DNA of 16,086 nucleotides from Planctomycetota bacterium (GCA_023261465.1 JAHFOW010000050.1:1-16086); one strand, 5' to 3'; positions 7,704 to 16,041 are shown, counted from the stretch's first letter. Made by a program: numbers and translations. The notes: generated by a model not told the origin, from the letters alone.

Positions 7704-9332
7704 TTGCGCACCAGAAATTTTATAAAAATCCCTATCCTGTCCTTTTTAACAATCCTCTTTATGTGCCTGTCCTTCCCGCCGGCAGACGTGGGGTATCTGG
7801 CATGGATTGCATTCATCCCGTGGTTTATCCTTATAATAACGGAAGAAAAATATGTGTACCTCAGCGCCCTGTTTATTGGCATGGTATTTTTTTTCATCCA
7901 ACTTTCATGGTTGCGCTATGTTGCAGCCGCTGCCTGGATTATGTTGAGTTTGTATTGTTCCGCATATTTCCTCTTATTTGCATTCATTACCCGGCTTGTT
8001 GTTTTTCGGTTGAAATGGCCGCTCGGTATTGTTGCGCCGTGTATATGGGCGTCACTGGAATTCATTCGGTCCTTTCTTCTTTCGGGATTTCCCTGGTTTT
8101 TTATCGGACATACGCAGTACCAATACCTGCCGCTCATTCAAGTTGCTGATATCACCGGCGTCTATGGTATTTCTTTTATCATCGTGATGATTGACGGGTG
8201 TATTGCAGATTGGATACTCCATTTTTTGAATTATCGTAATAAAACTGCGCATGCCCTTTCTTCCTTTTTGTTACCGGGGAAAAAAATGCTCTTCTTTGGC
8301 TTAACCTGTGTTTTCCCTCTGGCGCTCTTAACTGCAGCCATGCTCTATGGTTTTTGGTGGCTCAGGAATTATAAACCGCTGGAAGGCCCCACACTCTGCA
8401 TGGCACAGGGAAATATTCCCCAGGATCTAAAATTTCAATCAACCGAGGAAGATGATATCCGGATTTTAAAAATATATTCCGATCTATCCGTGGGCGCTAA
8501 GGGTAATACCATTGACCTTCTTATATGGCCAGAGACTATGATTCCGGGATTACTCAATATCAACCCGGAACTCACCGGGAGAAAAATAGACATCCTGTCA
8601 CAACTCACCGTCCTTCAACTATCGCAAGAACTTCATACTCACCTGCTTCTCGGTGGTCTCGCATTAACACTGAATGGAGAAAATCAGATTTATTTCAACA
8701 GCGCCTATTATTATAATAAGGAAGGAACATTCGTAGACCGGTACGACAAGATTCACCTCGTGCCATTTGGCGAGTTCACCCCTTTAAAAGACTATTTTCC
8801 ATTCCTTACCAAACTCGTGCCGTACGAAGTCGGTTTAACTCACGGACAGAAACGAACCGTGTTTCATTTAGACACCCGGGATAATAAACATTTCGCCTTT
8901 GGTTCATCTATTTGCTACGAAGATACGGTGCCATCCCTGATTCGGGCATTTAAGAAAGAAGGGGCTGATTTCATGGTAAATATTACTAATGACGGCTGGT
9001 TCCGCAACAGCGCCGAACTCGACCAACACCTTGCCATTATGGTCTTCCGTGCCGTTGAAAACCGTATGACCATGGCGCGCGCAGCCAATACGGGAATATC
9101 ATCTTTTGTTGCGCCAGATGGCGCTATTTACGACAGATTAACAGATTTACAGGGGAAATACAGGGAAATAAGCGGCACGCTTATCAACCGTATAAAGTTG
9201 ATTAAAAATTCCAACACGATATACACCCTGTGGGGTGACTGGTTTTCCATCTTGTGCTTGACAACATCGGGAATTATGATTTTTCTTGCCCTTTTTGGAA
9301 GCACTTTCTCCTTGACATTCCCCAAAGACTAA
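7704..9332 (+). CDS. lnt: Apolipoprotein N-acyltransferase
   Basis: Membrane enzyme that adds the third acyl chain to the N-terminal Cys of lipoproteins. The 542 residues comprise about six hydrophobic segments (roughly 10-26, 33-47, 52-70, 75-105, 108-170, 197-220), a nitrilase-fold catalytic domain (about 228-495), and a C-terminal membrane segment (about 510-532). Catalytic residues are visible: Glu277 (IWPET), Lys349 (YDKIHLVPFGEF) and Cys404 (SSICYED); Glu357 in PFGEF matches a second essential Glu. SFPPADVGYLAW (23-34) is the usual N-terminal family motif. The start is TTG at 7704 with no clear Shine-Dalgarno; there is no in-frame ATG after the upstream stop, and the next ATG (7761) would cut into the first membrane segment. 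It is divergent from nfo and its 3' end contains the mreB promoter. Its presence implies lipoproteins and an outer membrane. Confidence 0.93.
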   Translation: MRTRNFIKIPILSFLTILFMCLSFPPADVGYLAWIAFIPWFILIITEEKYVYLSALFIGMVFFFIQLSWLRYVAAAAWIMLSLYCSAYFLLFAFITRLVVFRLKWPLGIVAPCIWASLEFIRSFLLSGFPWFFIGHTQYQYLPLIQVADITGVYGISFIIVMIDGCIADWILHFLNYRNKTAHALSSFLLPGKKMLFFGLTCVFPLALLTAAMLYGFWWLRNYKPLEGPTLCMAQGNIPQDLKFQSTEEDDIRILKIYSDLSVGAKGNTIDLLIWPETMIPGLLNINPELTGRKIDILSQLTVLQLSQELHTHLLLGGLALTLNGENQIYFNSAYYYNKEGTFVDRYDKIHLVPFGEFTPLKDYFPFLTKLVPYEVGLTHGQKRTVFHLDTRDNKHFAFGSSICYEDTVPSLIRAFKKEGADFMVNITNDGWFRNSAELDQHLAIMVFRAVENRMTMARAANTGISSFVAPDGAIYDRLTDLQGKYREISGTLINRIKLIKNSNTIYTLWGDWFSILCLTTSGIMIFLALFGSTFSLTFPKD

Positions 9333-9341
9333 CCGTATAAT
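9312..9341 (+). promoter_or_regulatory. Consensus sigma-70 promoter for mreBCD-mrdA
   Basis: A perfect TTGACA (9312-9317) and a perfect TATAAT (9336-9341) are separated by 18 bp. The -35 lies inside the last codons of lnt and the -10 just after its stop. Transcription would start near 9348, about 90 nt before the mreB ATG. The position directly before a four-gene operon supports its use. Confidence 0.7.
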
Positions 9342-9438
9342 TTCTACCTTATTATAACCATTAAAAACTACACGACTTGCGAAAAATTAAATTGCTGAGT
9401 TTTAAAAGTTTACTTCTTTTTTCGGAGCAGTCCTTATA

Positions 9439-10494
9439 ATGCATCCATTAGATTTCATATTAGGTTTTGTCTCAACAGATATGGGCATTGATCTTGGTAC
9501 GGCAAATACCCTTGTATGCATACCCGGACATGGAATTGTATTATCGGAACCATCCGTTGTGGCAGTAAAACCGGGCACCAATAAAGTCCTGTTAAACGGT
9601 AATGCCGTTGGAAATGTCGCAAAGGCAATGTTGGAGAAGGCACCCAGCAGTATCTCCGTTATCCGCCCGCTGAAGAATGGCGTTATAGCGGATTTTGATA
9701 TTACCGAGGCCATGCTGAAGTATTTTATTACCAAGGTTCACAAACGAAAGTGGGGCGTCCGCCCAAGGATACTCATTGCAATTCCATCGGGTATAACTGC
9801 CGTTGAGAGACGCGCCGTGGTAAATTCCGCAGAGCGCGCGGGGGCAAGAGAGGTGTACCTGATTTCAGAACCGAAGGCAGCTGCAATTGGCGTTGGACTC
9901 CCCGTCGGAGAACCTGTGGCAAGTATGGTGGTCGATATCGGTGGCGGAACGACAGAAGTAGCCGTTATTTCACTTGGCGATATATTCACCCATGAAAGTC
10001 TTCGAATCGCAGGGGACGAATTTGATGAAACGATAGTTCAATACATACGGAAGGCATACAATCTGGATATCGGACATCGCACCGCAGAACAAATAAAGAT
10101 AACGATTGGTTCTGCATATCCCCTGGAAGAGGAGCTGACCATGGAAATCAGGGGACGTGATGCAATCGCAGGACTACCCAGGGCGACAACCATTACCTCG
10201 CAGGAAGTTCGCGAGGCATTGAAAGAACCTTTTGATAAGATTGTGCTTGCCGTAAAATCCACCCTTGAAAAAACAGCGCCAGAACTGGCTTCTGATTTAA
10301 TAACCAATGGACTGGTACTGGTTGGCGGCGGAGCATTGATCAGACGTTTCGATAAACTCCTGGAAGAAGAAACAGGCCTTCCTGTGCGGGTAGGAGACGA
10401 TCCTTTAACCGCCGTTGCGCGAGGGACGGGGTATCTTCTCGAAAATCTTGATTTATATAAATCCGTGTTACAGGATGAGGACCTCCACTCCTAA
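9439..10494 (+). CDS. mreB: Rod shape-determining actin homologue MreB
   Basis: Bacterial actin that forms membrane-bound filaments and positions the elongation machinery for side-wall synthesis. The 351-residue length is typical. Nucleotide-binding motifs are intact: phosphate-1 GIDLGTANTLV (16-26), SEPKAAAIGVG with Glu144 at the position of the catalytic glutamate, phosphate-2 VVDIGGGTTE (165-173) and the adenosine motif LVLVGGGALIRR (292-303). The short hydrophobic N terminus (LDFILGFV) could act as a membrane-contacting segment. The ATG at 9439 has GGAG at 9424-9427, 11 nt upstream; starting at the next ATG (9481) would remove the usual N-terminal residues. It opens the mreB-mreC-mreD-mrdA operon and overlaps mreC by 20 bp. 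Confidence 0.97.
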   Translation: MHPLDFILGFVSTDMGIDLGTANTLVCIPGHGIVLSEPSVVAVKPGTNKVLLNGNAVGNVAKAMLEKAPSSISVIRPLKNGVIADFDITEAMLKYFITKVHKRKWGVRPRILIAIPSGITAVERRAVVNSAERAGAREVYLISEPKAAAIGVGLPVGEPVASMVVDIGGGTTEVAVISLGDIFTHESLRIAGDEFDETIVQYIRKAYNLDIGHRTAEQIKITIGSAYPLEEELTMEIRGRDAIAGLPRATTITSQEVREALKEPFDKIVLAVKSTLEKTAPELASDLITNGLVLVGGGALIRRFDKLLEEETGLPVRVGDDPLTAVARGTGYLLENLDLYKSVLQDEDLHS

Positions 10495-11305
10495 TTTTAG
10501 CAGTCTCGTAAATAATCCCCTTACAACTATAGTTACCCTTTTAGCGTTATCTCTGGTTTTATTGTTTTCGCCAACGAAACTATCGAACCGTATAAGGATG
10601 GCCTGCGCTGTTCCCATAAGACCCTTACAATGGGCAACCTGTTTCTGCAGCAATTCGGCGAGCAATTTTTTAGACCGGCTTATTGCTACATGGCAGGATA
10701 CCCGTATGAAACAGGGGTTGGAAGACCAGGTCTCTCTGTATAAAAATAAACTTCTGGAGCAGCAGGATACCATATATAAACTGGAAAGCAAGCTGTCTAT
10801 GCTTTCAAAGTTTCAGGCTGAAAATAAAAATAGTAAAACAACACTGATAACGGCAGATATTATTGGTTACGATACATCAAATTTCAGAAAAAGCATCACG
10901 ATTAATGCAGGGTCAAAACATGGGGTAAAGCAAGACGATATTGTCATTTCGAACAATGCGCTCGTCGGAAGGGTCACTATGGTAAGCAAGGGAAGCAGCG
11001 TTATTCAGCTCATCACAGACCCTGCCTCACGCATACCCGGAAGGGTAGTTCAAACACGGGAGCAGGTATTACTCGAGGGCAACGCAACGGCTTTTTGCCA
11101 GCTAAAGTACGTGCCACGATGGGCAAAGTTAAAAAAGGGCGATGATGTTGTATCTTCTGAGATTGGCGGGGTATATCCGCCTTCACTGCCCATTGCCACA
11201 GTTGTTGAAACGGAAATGAAGGGCGGCGCCCTCTTTCAATCAGTAAAGGTATTGCCGAAGGTCAATATTGCAAACATTGAAAGCGTGCTGGTTGTCACCC
11301 ATTAG
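10475..11305 (+). CDS. mreC: Rod shape-determining protein MreC
   Basis: Bitopic membrane protein of the elongasome that activates PBP2 from the outer side of the membrane. With the start at 10475 it has 276 residues: a short cytoplasmic N terminus, one membrane segment (about 15-33, TTIVTLLALSLVLLF), a predicted coiled coil (about 76-115) and the family beta-domain (about 124-276), including INAGSKHGVKQDDIVIS and ALVGRV. The chosen ATG overlaps the end of mreB by 20 bp and places the membrane segment normally. An ATG 60 nt further upstream would add 20 residues encoded inside mreB and has no support. Ribosome binding is weak, so translational coupling to mreB is likely. Confidence 0.92.
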   Translation: MRTSTPNFSSLVNNPLTTIVTLLALSLVLLFSPTKLSNRIRMACAVPIRPLQWATCFCSNSASNFLDRLIATWQDTRMKQGLEDQVSLYKNKLLEQQDTIYKLESKLSMLSKFQAENKNSKTTLITADIIGYDTSNFRKSITINAGSKHGVKQDDIVISNNALVGRVTMVSKGSSVIQLITDPASRIPGRVVQTREQVLLEGNATAFCQLKYVPRWAKLKKGDDVVSSEIGGVYPPSLPIATVVETEMKGGALFQSVKVLPKVNIANIESVLVVTH

Positions 11306-11329
11306 GATTTTATATGAGAACCTGAAATT

Positions 11330-11827
11330 ATGCGGTGGTTTACTTTTTTCTGTATTATCGTATGCATCTCCCTTACCCAGACAACCTTAATACACTGGAT
11401 AAACATAGGCCAGGCCGTACCGGATCTCTATTTTCCTTTAATTGTCTTTTATTCCTTCCTGACGGACATGAAAAGAAATACCATCGCCAACTGGTTTGCC
11501 GGTTTATCGAAGGATTTATTTTCTGACGGATATTTTGGGATAAATGCAGTCTTTTTTGTCGCTATCGGACTCCTTCTCTGGTCTATCAGGGGGATATTAT
11601 ACCGGGGACATGTCGTAACACAGGTCACCACCACCTTCATTTTTTCATTCATGTATAATATCCTTTATGCGCTGCATACTACAGCGTCTTTTCACTCGCT
11701 GCGTTTTTTTTCAACACTCTGGATAATCTTTATCTGTTCCTTATATACGGCATTGATAGTACCTGTGCTTTTCTGGATATTCAGTAAATTTCAGCCTACA
11801 CAGAAGCTTTACCCCCACTATGAGTAG
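11330..11827 (+). CDS. mreD: Rod shape-determining membrane protein MreD
   Basis: Small integral membrane protein of the elongasome. The sequence is poorly conserved, and the call rests on size (165 residues), hydrophobicity and position between mreC and mrdA. About five hydrophobic segments are visible (roughly 3-22, 33-47, 70-88, 98-118, 128-152). The region from QTTLIHW to PLIVFYSFLTDMKRN, followed by GLSKDLFSDGYFG, matches the usual MreD pattern, in which a Gly/Asp-rich loop precedes the third segment. Its own ribosome site is weak. A better AGGA lies before a three-codon reading frame at 11314-11325 that ends 4 nt before the mreD ATG. mrdA starts 7 bp after its stop. Confidence 0.85.
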   Translation: MRWFTFFCIIVCISLTQTTLIHWINIGQAVPDLYFPLIVFYSFLTDMKRNTIANWFAGLSKDLFSDGYFGINAVFFVAIGLLLWSIRGILYRGHVVTQVTTTFIFSFMYNILYALHTTASFHSLRFFSTLWIIFICSLYTALIVPVLFWIFSKFQPTQKLYPHYE

Positions 11828-11834
11828 TTAATCT

Positions 11835-13763
11835 ATGTACCCTCACCGCTTCAAGATTATTTTCATTATCATCGTTTTACTGTTCGTCGGTATTGCAGTC
11901 CGGCTTTTTCAACTCCAACTCCTCGAAGGCGATAAATATAAAGGTATCTCAAAGAGCCGCCGTATCAATACTTTTCCCCTCGAAGCCACACGGGGAACTA
12001 TTTTTGACAGAAATGGCAAGGTGCTTGCCATTGATCAGCATACGTTTCATATTTCCGTCCAGTATAAATACCTCATCTACAGTTATATTGTCCGCAATAA
12101 AAAAACCCTCCCGCGTATTTCGGAGATGGGCATACACAAAAAAACAAATAAATCATGTGGAGAATGTCATGAAAATCAAGACCTGTGGCTCGAAAGAATA
12201 TCCTCGTTGTTAGAAATTCCTGAAAATCAGATTCTGGAGCGGGCTGAACAGATTATCGACAACGTGGAAAAACTCAAACAAGGCATTGAACAAAAATCGG
12301 GCAGGGCAACCCGCATCAGGGAAGAAACAGACTATCATCCTGTTGCCTCTGACGTTGCATGGGAAAAGGTCATTCAAATAGAAATAAAACACGACATTTT
12401 TCCTGGTGTCCGTATTATCCCCGGACCAAAAAGAATTTATCCGGAACGGGAATTGGCCGCGCATATCGTTGGATATATGGGTAATCTGACCGAGAACGAA
12501 TGGAAGGAATCCAGCAATAATTGGAGCAATTACATCCTTGATTCTGGCGGTGCAGAGACTGAGACTGTATCGTTACTCTACGACGGCTATGATAAAAATG
12601 ACTCCGTCGGCCGGGCTGGCATTGAAGCAAGCTATGAAGAAGAATTGCGTGGTTTGCGTGGTAAGCGGTTTGAAGAAACCACGAGTAAAAAACCACAAGT
12701 CGAAAAAGTCATTGTAGAAAGACCTCCGGTTTCGGGAAATGACATCTATTTAACCATAGACGCCCAAATCCAGTCTTCTGCGGAAAAATCGCTGGGCGCC
12801 AGCCGTGGAACTGTTGTGGTCATGGATCCCTGGACGGGCGAAATACTCGCCATGGCCAGCTACCCGCGTTTTAATCCCAATACCGTCAATGAAGATTTCA
12901 ACAAGCTTGTCAAACATCCATTCAAACCCTTTCTCAACAGGGCGGTACAGGGCGCATTGCCGCCGGGGTCTATTTTTAAAGTTGTCACGGCAACCGCAGC
13001 TCTGGACACCAACAGCATCAGTACCCAGACGAGTTTTGATTGCCGCGGGTTTATCAATTATAAAAATACCATTTTAAAATGCTGGTCAGAAAGCGGACAT
13101 GGCTCAGTTACTATAGAGGATGCGATCCCCTATTCATGCAACGTGTTCTTTTTTGAAACTGCAAAGGTTACCGGGGGAGACTCTTTGTATACATGGGCAA
13201 AGAGGTTTGGTATTGGAGAAAAAACGGGCATTGATCTCCCTTATGAACGGAGTGGAAATCTGCCAAAGATGAACTCCCTTGCATCTGCCATGAATGTTGC
13301 CATCGGCCAGGGCGCATTGCTTACCACACCCCTTCAGTTGGCCAGGGTATATGCCGCCATAGCAAATGGAGGCGACTTAGTCCGGCCTCATGTAGTCTTA
13401 AAGGTTACCAATAATCAGGGAAATACCCTTCACACATCCCAGACATTCCCTAAGCAGAAAATATCTATAGAACCGTCTACCCTGGAAACCCTTCGGACAG
13501 CGCTTCAGGATGTAATTACCCGTGGAACCGCCAAAGAGACTGGATTGGCAGTATATAAAGTTGCCGGGAAAACGGGAACCGCTGAAACAAACCGGCAGAA
13601 AGACAATCACGCCTGGTTTGTCGGCTATGCGCCCTATGACGCCCCGAAATATTGCTTTGCAGTCCTCGTCGAACACACATCAGGACACGGCGCAGATGTG
13701 GCAGGTCCTATTGTAAAAAAACTCATGTCATATTTATTTCCCGAATTGAACGCGGCATTGTAG
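11835..13763 (+). CDS. mrdA: Penicillin-binding protein 2 (elongation transpeptidase) with a CxxCH segment
   Basis: Class B penicillin-binding protein, the peptidoglycan transpeptidase of side-wall elongation. The 642 residues comprise an N-terminal membrane anchor (about 7-27), a pedestal region (about 40-300; RGTIFDRNG, FPGVRIIPGPKRIYP, AHIVGYMG, GRAGIEASYEEELRG) and the transpeptidase domain (about 305-635). Active-site motifs are complete: SxxK at Ser379-Lys382 (PPGSIFK), SxN at Ser434-Asn436 (YSCNVF) and KTG at Lys579-Gly581 (AGKTGTAE). Odd feature: residues about 77-118 form a segment some 30-40 residues longer than in E. coli PBP2 (as remembered) and contain Cys108-Gly-Glu-Cys111-His112, a heme c attachment motif. 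It lies after the anchor and thus on the outer side, where heme is attached. The gene is last in the mre operon; rodA is absent. Confidence 0.95.
   Translation: MYPHRFKIIFIIIVLLFVGIAVRLFQLQLLEGDKYKGISKSRRINTFPLEATRGTIFDRNGKVLAIDQHTFHISVQYKYLIYSYIVRNKKTLPRISEMGIHKKTNKSCGECHENQDLWLERISSLLEIPENQILERAEQIIDNVEKLKQGIEQKSGRATRIREETDYHPVASDVAWEKVIQIEIKHDIFPGVRIIPGPKRIYPERELAAHIVGYMGNLTENEWKESSNNWSNYILDSGGAETETVSLLYDGYDKNDSVGRAGIEASYEEELRGLRGKRFEETTSKKPQVEKVIVERPPVSGNDIYLTIDAQIQSSAEKSLGASRGTVVVMDPWTGEILAMASYPRFNPNTVNEDFNKLVKHPFKPFLNRAVQGALPPGSIFKVVTATAALDTNSISTQTSFDCRGFINYKNTILKCWSESGHGSVTIEDAIPYSCNVFFFETAKVTGGDSLYTWAKRFGIGEKTGIDLPYERSGNLPKMNSLASAMNVAIGQGALLTTPLQLARVYAAIANGGDLVRPHVVLKVTNNQGNTLHTSQTFPKQKISIEPSTLETLRTALQDVITRGTAKETGLAVYKVAGKTGTAETNRQKDNHAWFVGYAPYDAPKYCFAVLVEHTSGHGADVAGPIVKKLMSYLFPELNAAL
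12156..12170 (+). other. CxxCH heme c-type motif encoded inside mrdA
   Basis: The codons tgt gga gaa tgt cat encode CGECH (residues 108-112 of PBP2). The surrounding MGIHKKTNKSCGECHENQ is hydrophilic and predicted to be outside the cytoplasmic membrane. The five-residue motif alone could arise by chance or bind zinc, so heme binding is an inference. Confidence 0.55.
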
Positions 13764-13772
13764 CATTACATA

Positions 13773-14258
13773 TTAGTATTCATCTAAATGATACCATTCG
13801 GCGTCTTCAAGCCAGGTGTGTGGACGTGATACGAAGTCGATGATGTTTTCCAGGATAAAATAATGCTTTTTTTCCTCCTCTGCTATTTTTAGAAATATCT
13901 CTTTGTGTGATGGTTCGTTTACTTCCCCGGCCTTATCTAAATAGAATTTCTGGCTCTTTTTCTCGATTTCCTGCGCTTTTTTGTATAATCCAATGTGCGT
14001 TGTCTGAATGCCGGAGGTATCCCCTTCTTCTTTCATCTTTACAAAGATGTTTTTTACGTCGGATAATAGAGAGGTATCCGCCATCTGTGCCTTTTTATTA
14101 TTTTTTATTTTTTGCAAAATATCAAAATGGGCAACCTCAGCATCTGCAAGCATGCCAAGGATATTTTGAAGCCCTTTGTTTGAAATCTTTTTTGCCAGAT
14201 CGCGGTAATAATTCTCGCCATCTTTTTCCATTTGCATTGCATATTCATAAATATCCAT
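13773..14258 (-). CDS. Rubrerythrin-like ferritin-family diiron protein without rubredoxin domain
   Basis: A 161-residue four-helix ferritin-like protein, probably a diiron peroxidase or iron-handling protein in the cytoplasm. Likely iron ligands follow the rubrerythrin pattern: Glu15 (EKDGENYY), Glu41 and His44 (AEVAH), Glu99 (EIEKKSQKFY) and Glu129 and His132 (EEEKKH). It has no Cys, so the rubredoxin domain of classical rubrerythrin is missing. The C-terminal WLEDAEWYHLDEY resembles tails of related rubrerythrin-family proteins. The start at 14258 is set by AGGAGGT 6 nt upstream; an ATG 117 nt further upstream would add 39 basic residues that belong to another frame of the ABC exporter gene. 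It overlaps that gene by 14 bp and converges on mrdA with a 9-bp gap. The exact substrate is unknown. Confidence 0.85.
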   Translation of the reverse strand: MDIYEYAMQMEKDGENYYRDLAKKISNKGLQNILGMLADAEVAHFDILQKIKNNKKAQMADTSLLSDVKNIFVKMKEEGDTSGIQTTHIGLYKKAQEIEKKSQKFYLDKAGEVNEPSHKEIFLKIAEEEKKHYFILENIIDFVSRPHTWLEDAEWYHLDEY

Positions 14259-16041
14259 ATTGTAACCTCCTGTTTTTGTAAAATTGTTCTTCGTATAATT
14301 TTTGATAAAGCCCTTCCGACTGCAAAAGTTCCTGATGATTACCGGTTTCCACAATTTCGCCGTTATCAAATACAATAATTATATCCGCACACTGGATGGT
14401 GGAGAGTCTGTGAGCAATGATAATCGTTGTTCTGCCTTGCATCAGTCTTTTCATTGCCTGCTGAATGAGATTTTCTGCCTCGGAATCCAGGGAAGATGTT
14501 GCCTCGTCTAAAATCAGGATGGGGGCGTTTTTTAAGAAGGCGCGCGCCAGGGTGATGCGCTGCCTCTGACCTCCTGAAAGTTTTATGCCGCCTTCCCCAA
14601 TTTCAGACCGATACTTATTTGGCAGTTTACAAATAAAGTCATGTGCATTTGCAGAGATAGCAGCGGCCATGACTTTCTCTTCGGTAGCATCAGGGTTGCC
14701 GAACAGGATATTTTCATAAATTGTCCCTGAAAACAGAATGGGTTCCTGAGGCACAATGGCAATTTGTCCTCTCAGGCAACAGAGCTTGAAATCTCGTATA
14801 TCAGTTCCGTCAATAGCGATATTCCCCGATGTAACATCATAAAACCGAGGGATAAGCTTGACGAAGGTGGATTTACCGGCCCCGCTCGGCCCCACCAGCG
14901 CTATGGAACTACCGGCTGGTATGCGCACACTGATATCCTTCAGGACAGTTTGCGTTACGTCGTACATAAAATAAACATGGGAAAAGTTGATATCGCCGGT
15001 GATTGGCCGGAGATTCCTGGCAGATGGACGATCCACAATATCGGGAGAAGTATCAAAGACTTCAAATATCCTTTCCATGGCTGACTGGGAATTTGCCAAA
15101 AGGATATTCAGTTCAGTGAGCCGGTTCAGGGGGTTGTAGAACATCCCCAGGTAGGCATAAAATGCGGTTAAAGCGCCAACGGTAAGATTGCCGTGAATGA
15201 CCTGCAATGCCCCGTACCAGACGACAAGGATCGGGGCCAGGGATGTCAAAAAACCGACTACGGATAAAGCCGTTGCATTATGTTTGATATTTTCTATCTG
15301 ATAGGATAAATACTCACGGTTATCCTGAAAAAAGAGTTTTTCTTCCGTCTTTTCCCGCGTGTATGACTGGATAATCGAAATGCCGCTCAGTTTTTCGTGC
15401 ACGTTTCCGGATATTTCCTCCATCTTTTTCCGTGACAGGGCATTGATCTTTTTGATCCTGGTCTTGAAGAACTTATTCAAAACGACATAAAAAGGAAAAA
15501 TGGAGATTGAAACCAGCGCCAGACGCCAGTTCATGTGGAAGAGGATAAGGGCAATCATGATGATGGAACTGGCATCCATGAGGGTATTGGTAAACGCAGC
15601 GCCCACAAAATTTTGGGCAACTGCAATATCCCCCAGCAGGCGTGATGCAATGGAGCCTACCTGTCGCTTTTCGTAGAAACTGAAAGACATGCGCTGAAGG
15701 TGTACATACAGTTCTTGCCGCAGATCAAAGATAATCCGCTGTCCGGTTTTGTCGGCGATATATGACCGGAAATAGGTAACCACCGCCCAGAACACATAAA
15801 CAACTACGAGGGCAAGCATTTTATAATTCAGTTGTGCGGTGTTGTACGGGGAATGCGATAATAAACGATCTATGACATCCTTAAAAATCCACGGAAAGAT
15901 TAACGGAATATTGTATTTCAGCAGTCCACAGCATGTAGACGCCGCAATTGACCATTTATATGGCTTTACATAAGCCATGAATTTTTTCAACGATGTATTT
16001 AAAAACGTATTTATGAAATGATGCTGCATATACTTTGTCAC
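14245..16041 (-). CDS. MsbA-type ABC exporter (fused membrane and ATPase domains)
   Basis: Half-transporter of the ABCB/MsbA family, expected to work as a dimer that exports a lipid, lipid-linked or hydrophobic substrate. Residues about 20-320 form the six-segment membrane domain. Residues 350-590 form the ATPase: Walker A GPSGAGKST (384-392), Q-loop Gln432, signature LSGGQRQR (488-495), Walker B ILILDEATSSLD (508-519) and His544 of the H-loop. All motifs are intact and the length (598) is normal. The longest frame starts with GTG at 16041; an ATG at 16029, four codons in, is equally possible because neither has a clear Shine-Dalgarno site. MsbA-like lipid export would fit the envelope genes nearby, but sequence alone does not fix the substrate. 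The downstream rubrerythrin-like gene overlaps its end. Confidence 0.9.
   Translation of the reverse strand: MTKYMQHHFINTFLNTSLKKFMAYVKPYKWSIAASTCCGLLKYNIPLIFPWIFKDVIDRLLSHSPYNTAQLNYKMLALVVVYVFWAVVTYFRSYIADKTGQRIIFDLRQELYVHLQRMSFSFYEKRQVGSIASRLLGDIAVAQNFVGAAFTNTLMDASSIIMIALILFHMNWRLALVSISIFPFYVVLNKFFKTRIKKINALSRKKMEEISGNVHEKLSGISIIQSYTREKTEEKLFFQDNREYLSYQIENIKHNATALSVVGFLTSLAPILVVWYGALQVIHGNLTVGALTAFYAYLGMFYNPLNRLTELNILLANSQSAMERIFEVFDTSPDIVDRPSARNLRPITGDINFSHVYFMYDVTQTVLKDISVRIPAGSSIALVGPSGAGKSTFVKLIPRFYDVTSGNIAIDGTDIRDFKLCCLRGQIAIVPQEPILFSGTIYENILFGNPDATEEKVMAAAISANAHDFICKLPNKYRSEIGEGGIKLSGGQRQRITLARAFLKNAPILILDEATSSLDSEAENLIQQAMKRLMQGRTTIIIAHRLSTIQCADIIIVFDNGEIVETGNHQELLQSEGLYQKLYEEQFYKNRRLQYGYL
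14265..14271 (-). promoter_or_regulatory. Ribosome binding site deciding the start of the rubrerythrin-like gene
   Basis: AGGAGGT on the minus strand, 6 nt before the ATG at 14258, inside the last codons of the ABC exporter gene. This near-perfect site rules out the longer start. Confidence 0.85.

Noticed and set aside
9481..9483. Shorter MreB start at the internal ATG
   Set aside because: It would remove the short hydrophobic N terminus normal for MreB, and the site GGAG belongs to the ATG at 9439.
10415..10474. Longer N terminus of MreC starting inside mreB
   Set aside because: The added 20 residues are encoded entirely within mreB, and the start at 10475 already gives the normal MreC layout.
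14259..14375. Longer N terminus of the rubrerythrin-like protein
   Set aside because: AGGAGGT lies 6 nt before the ATG at 14258, and the extra 39 residues are coded within the end of the ABC exporter gene with no ferritin-like character.
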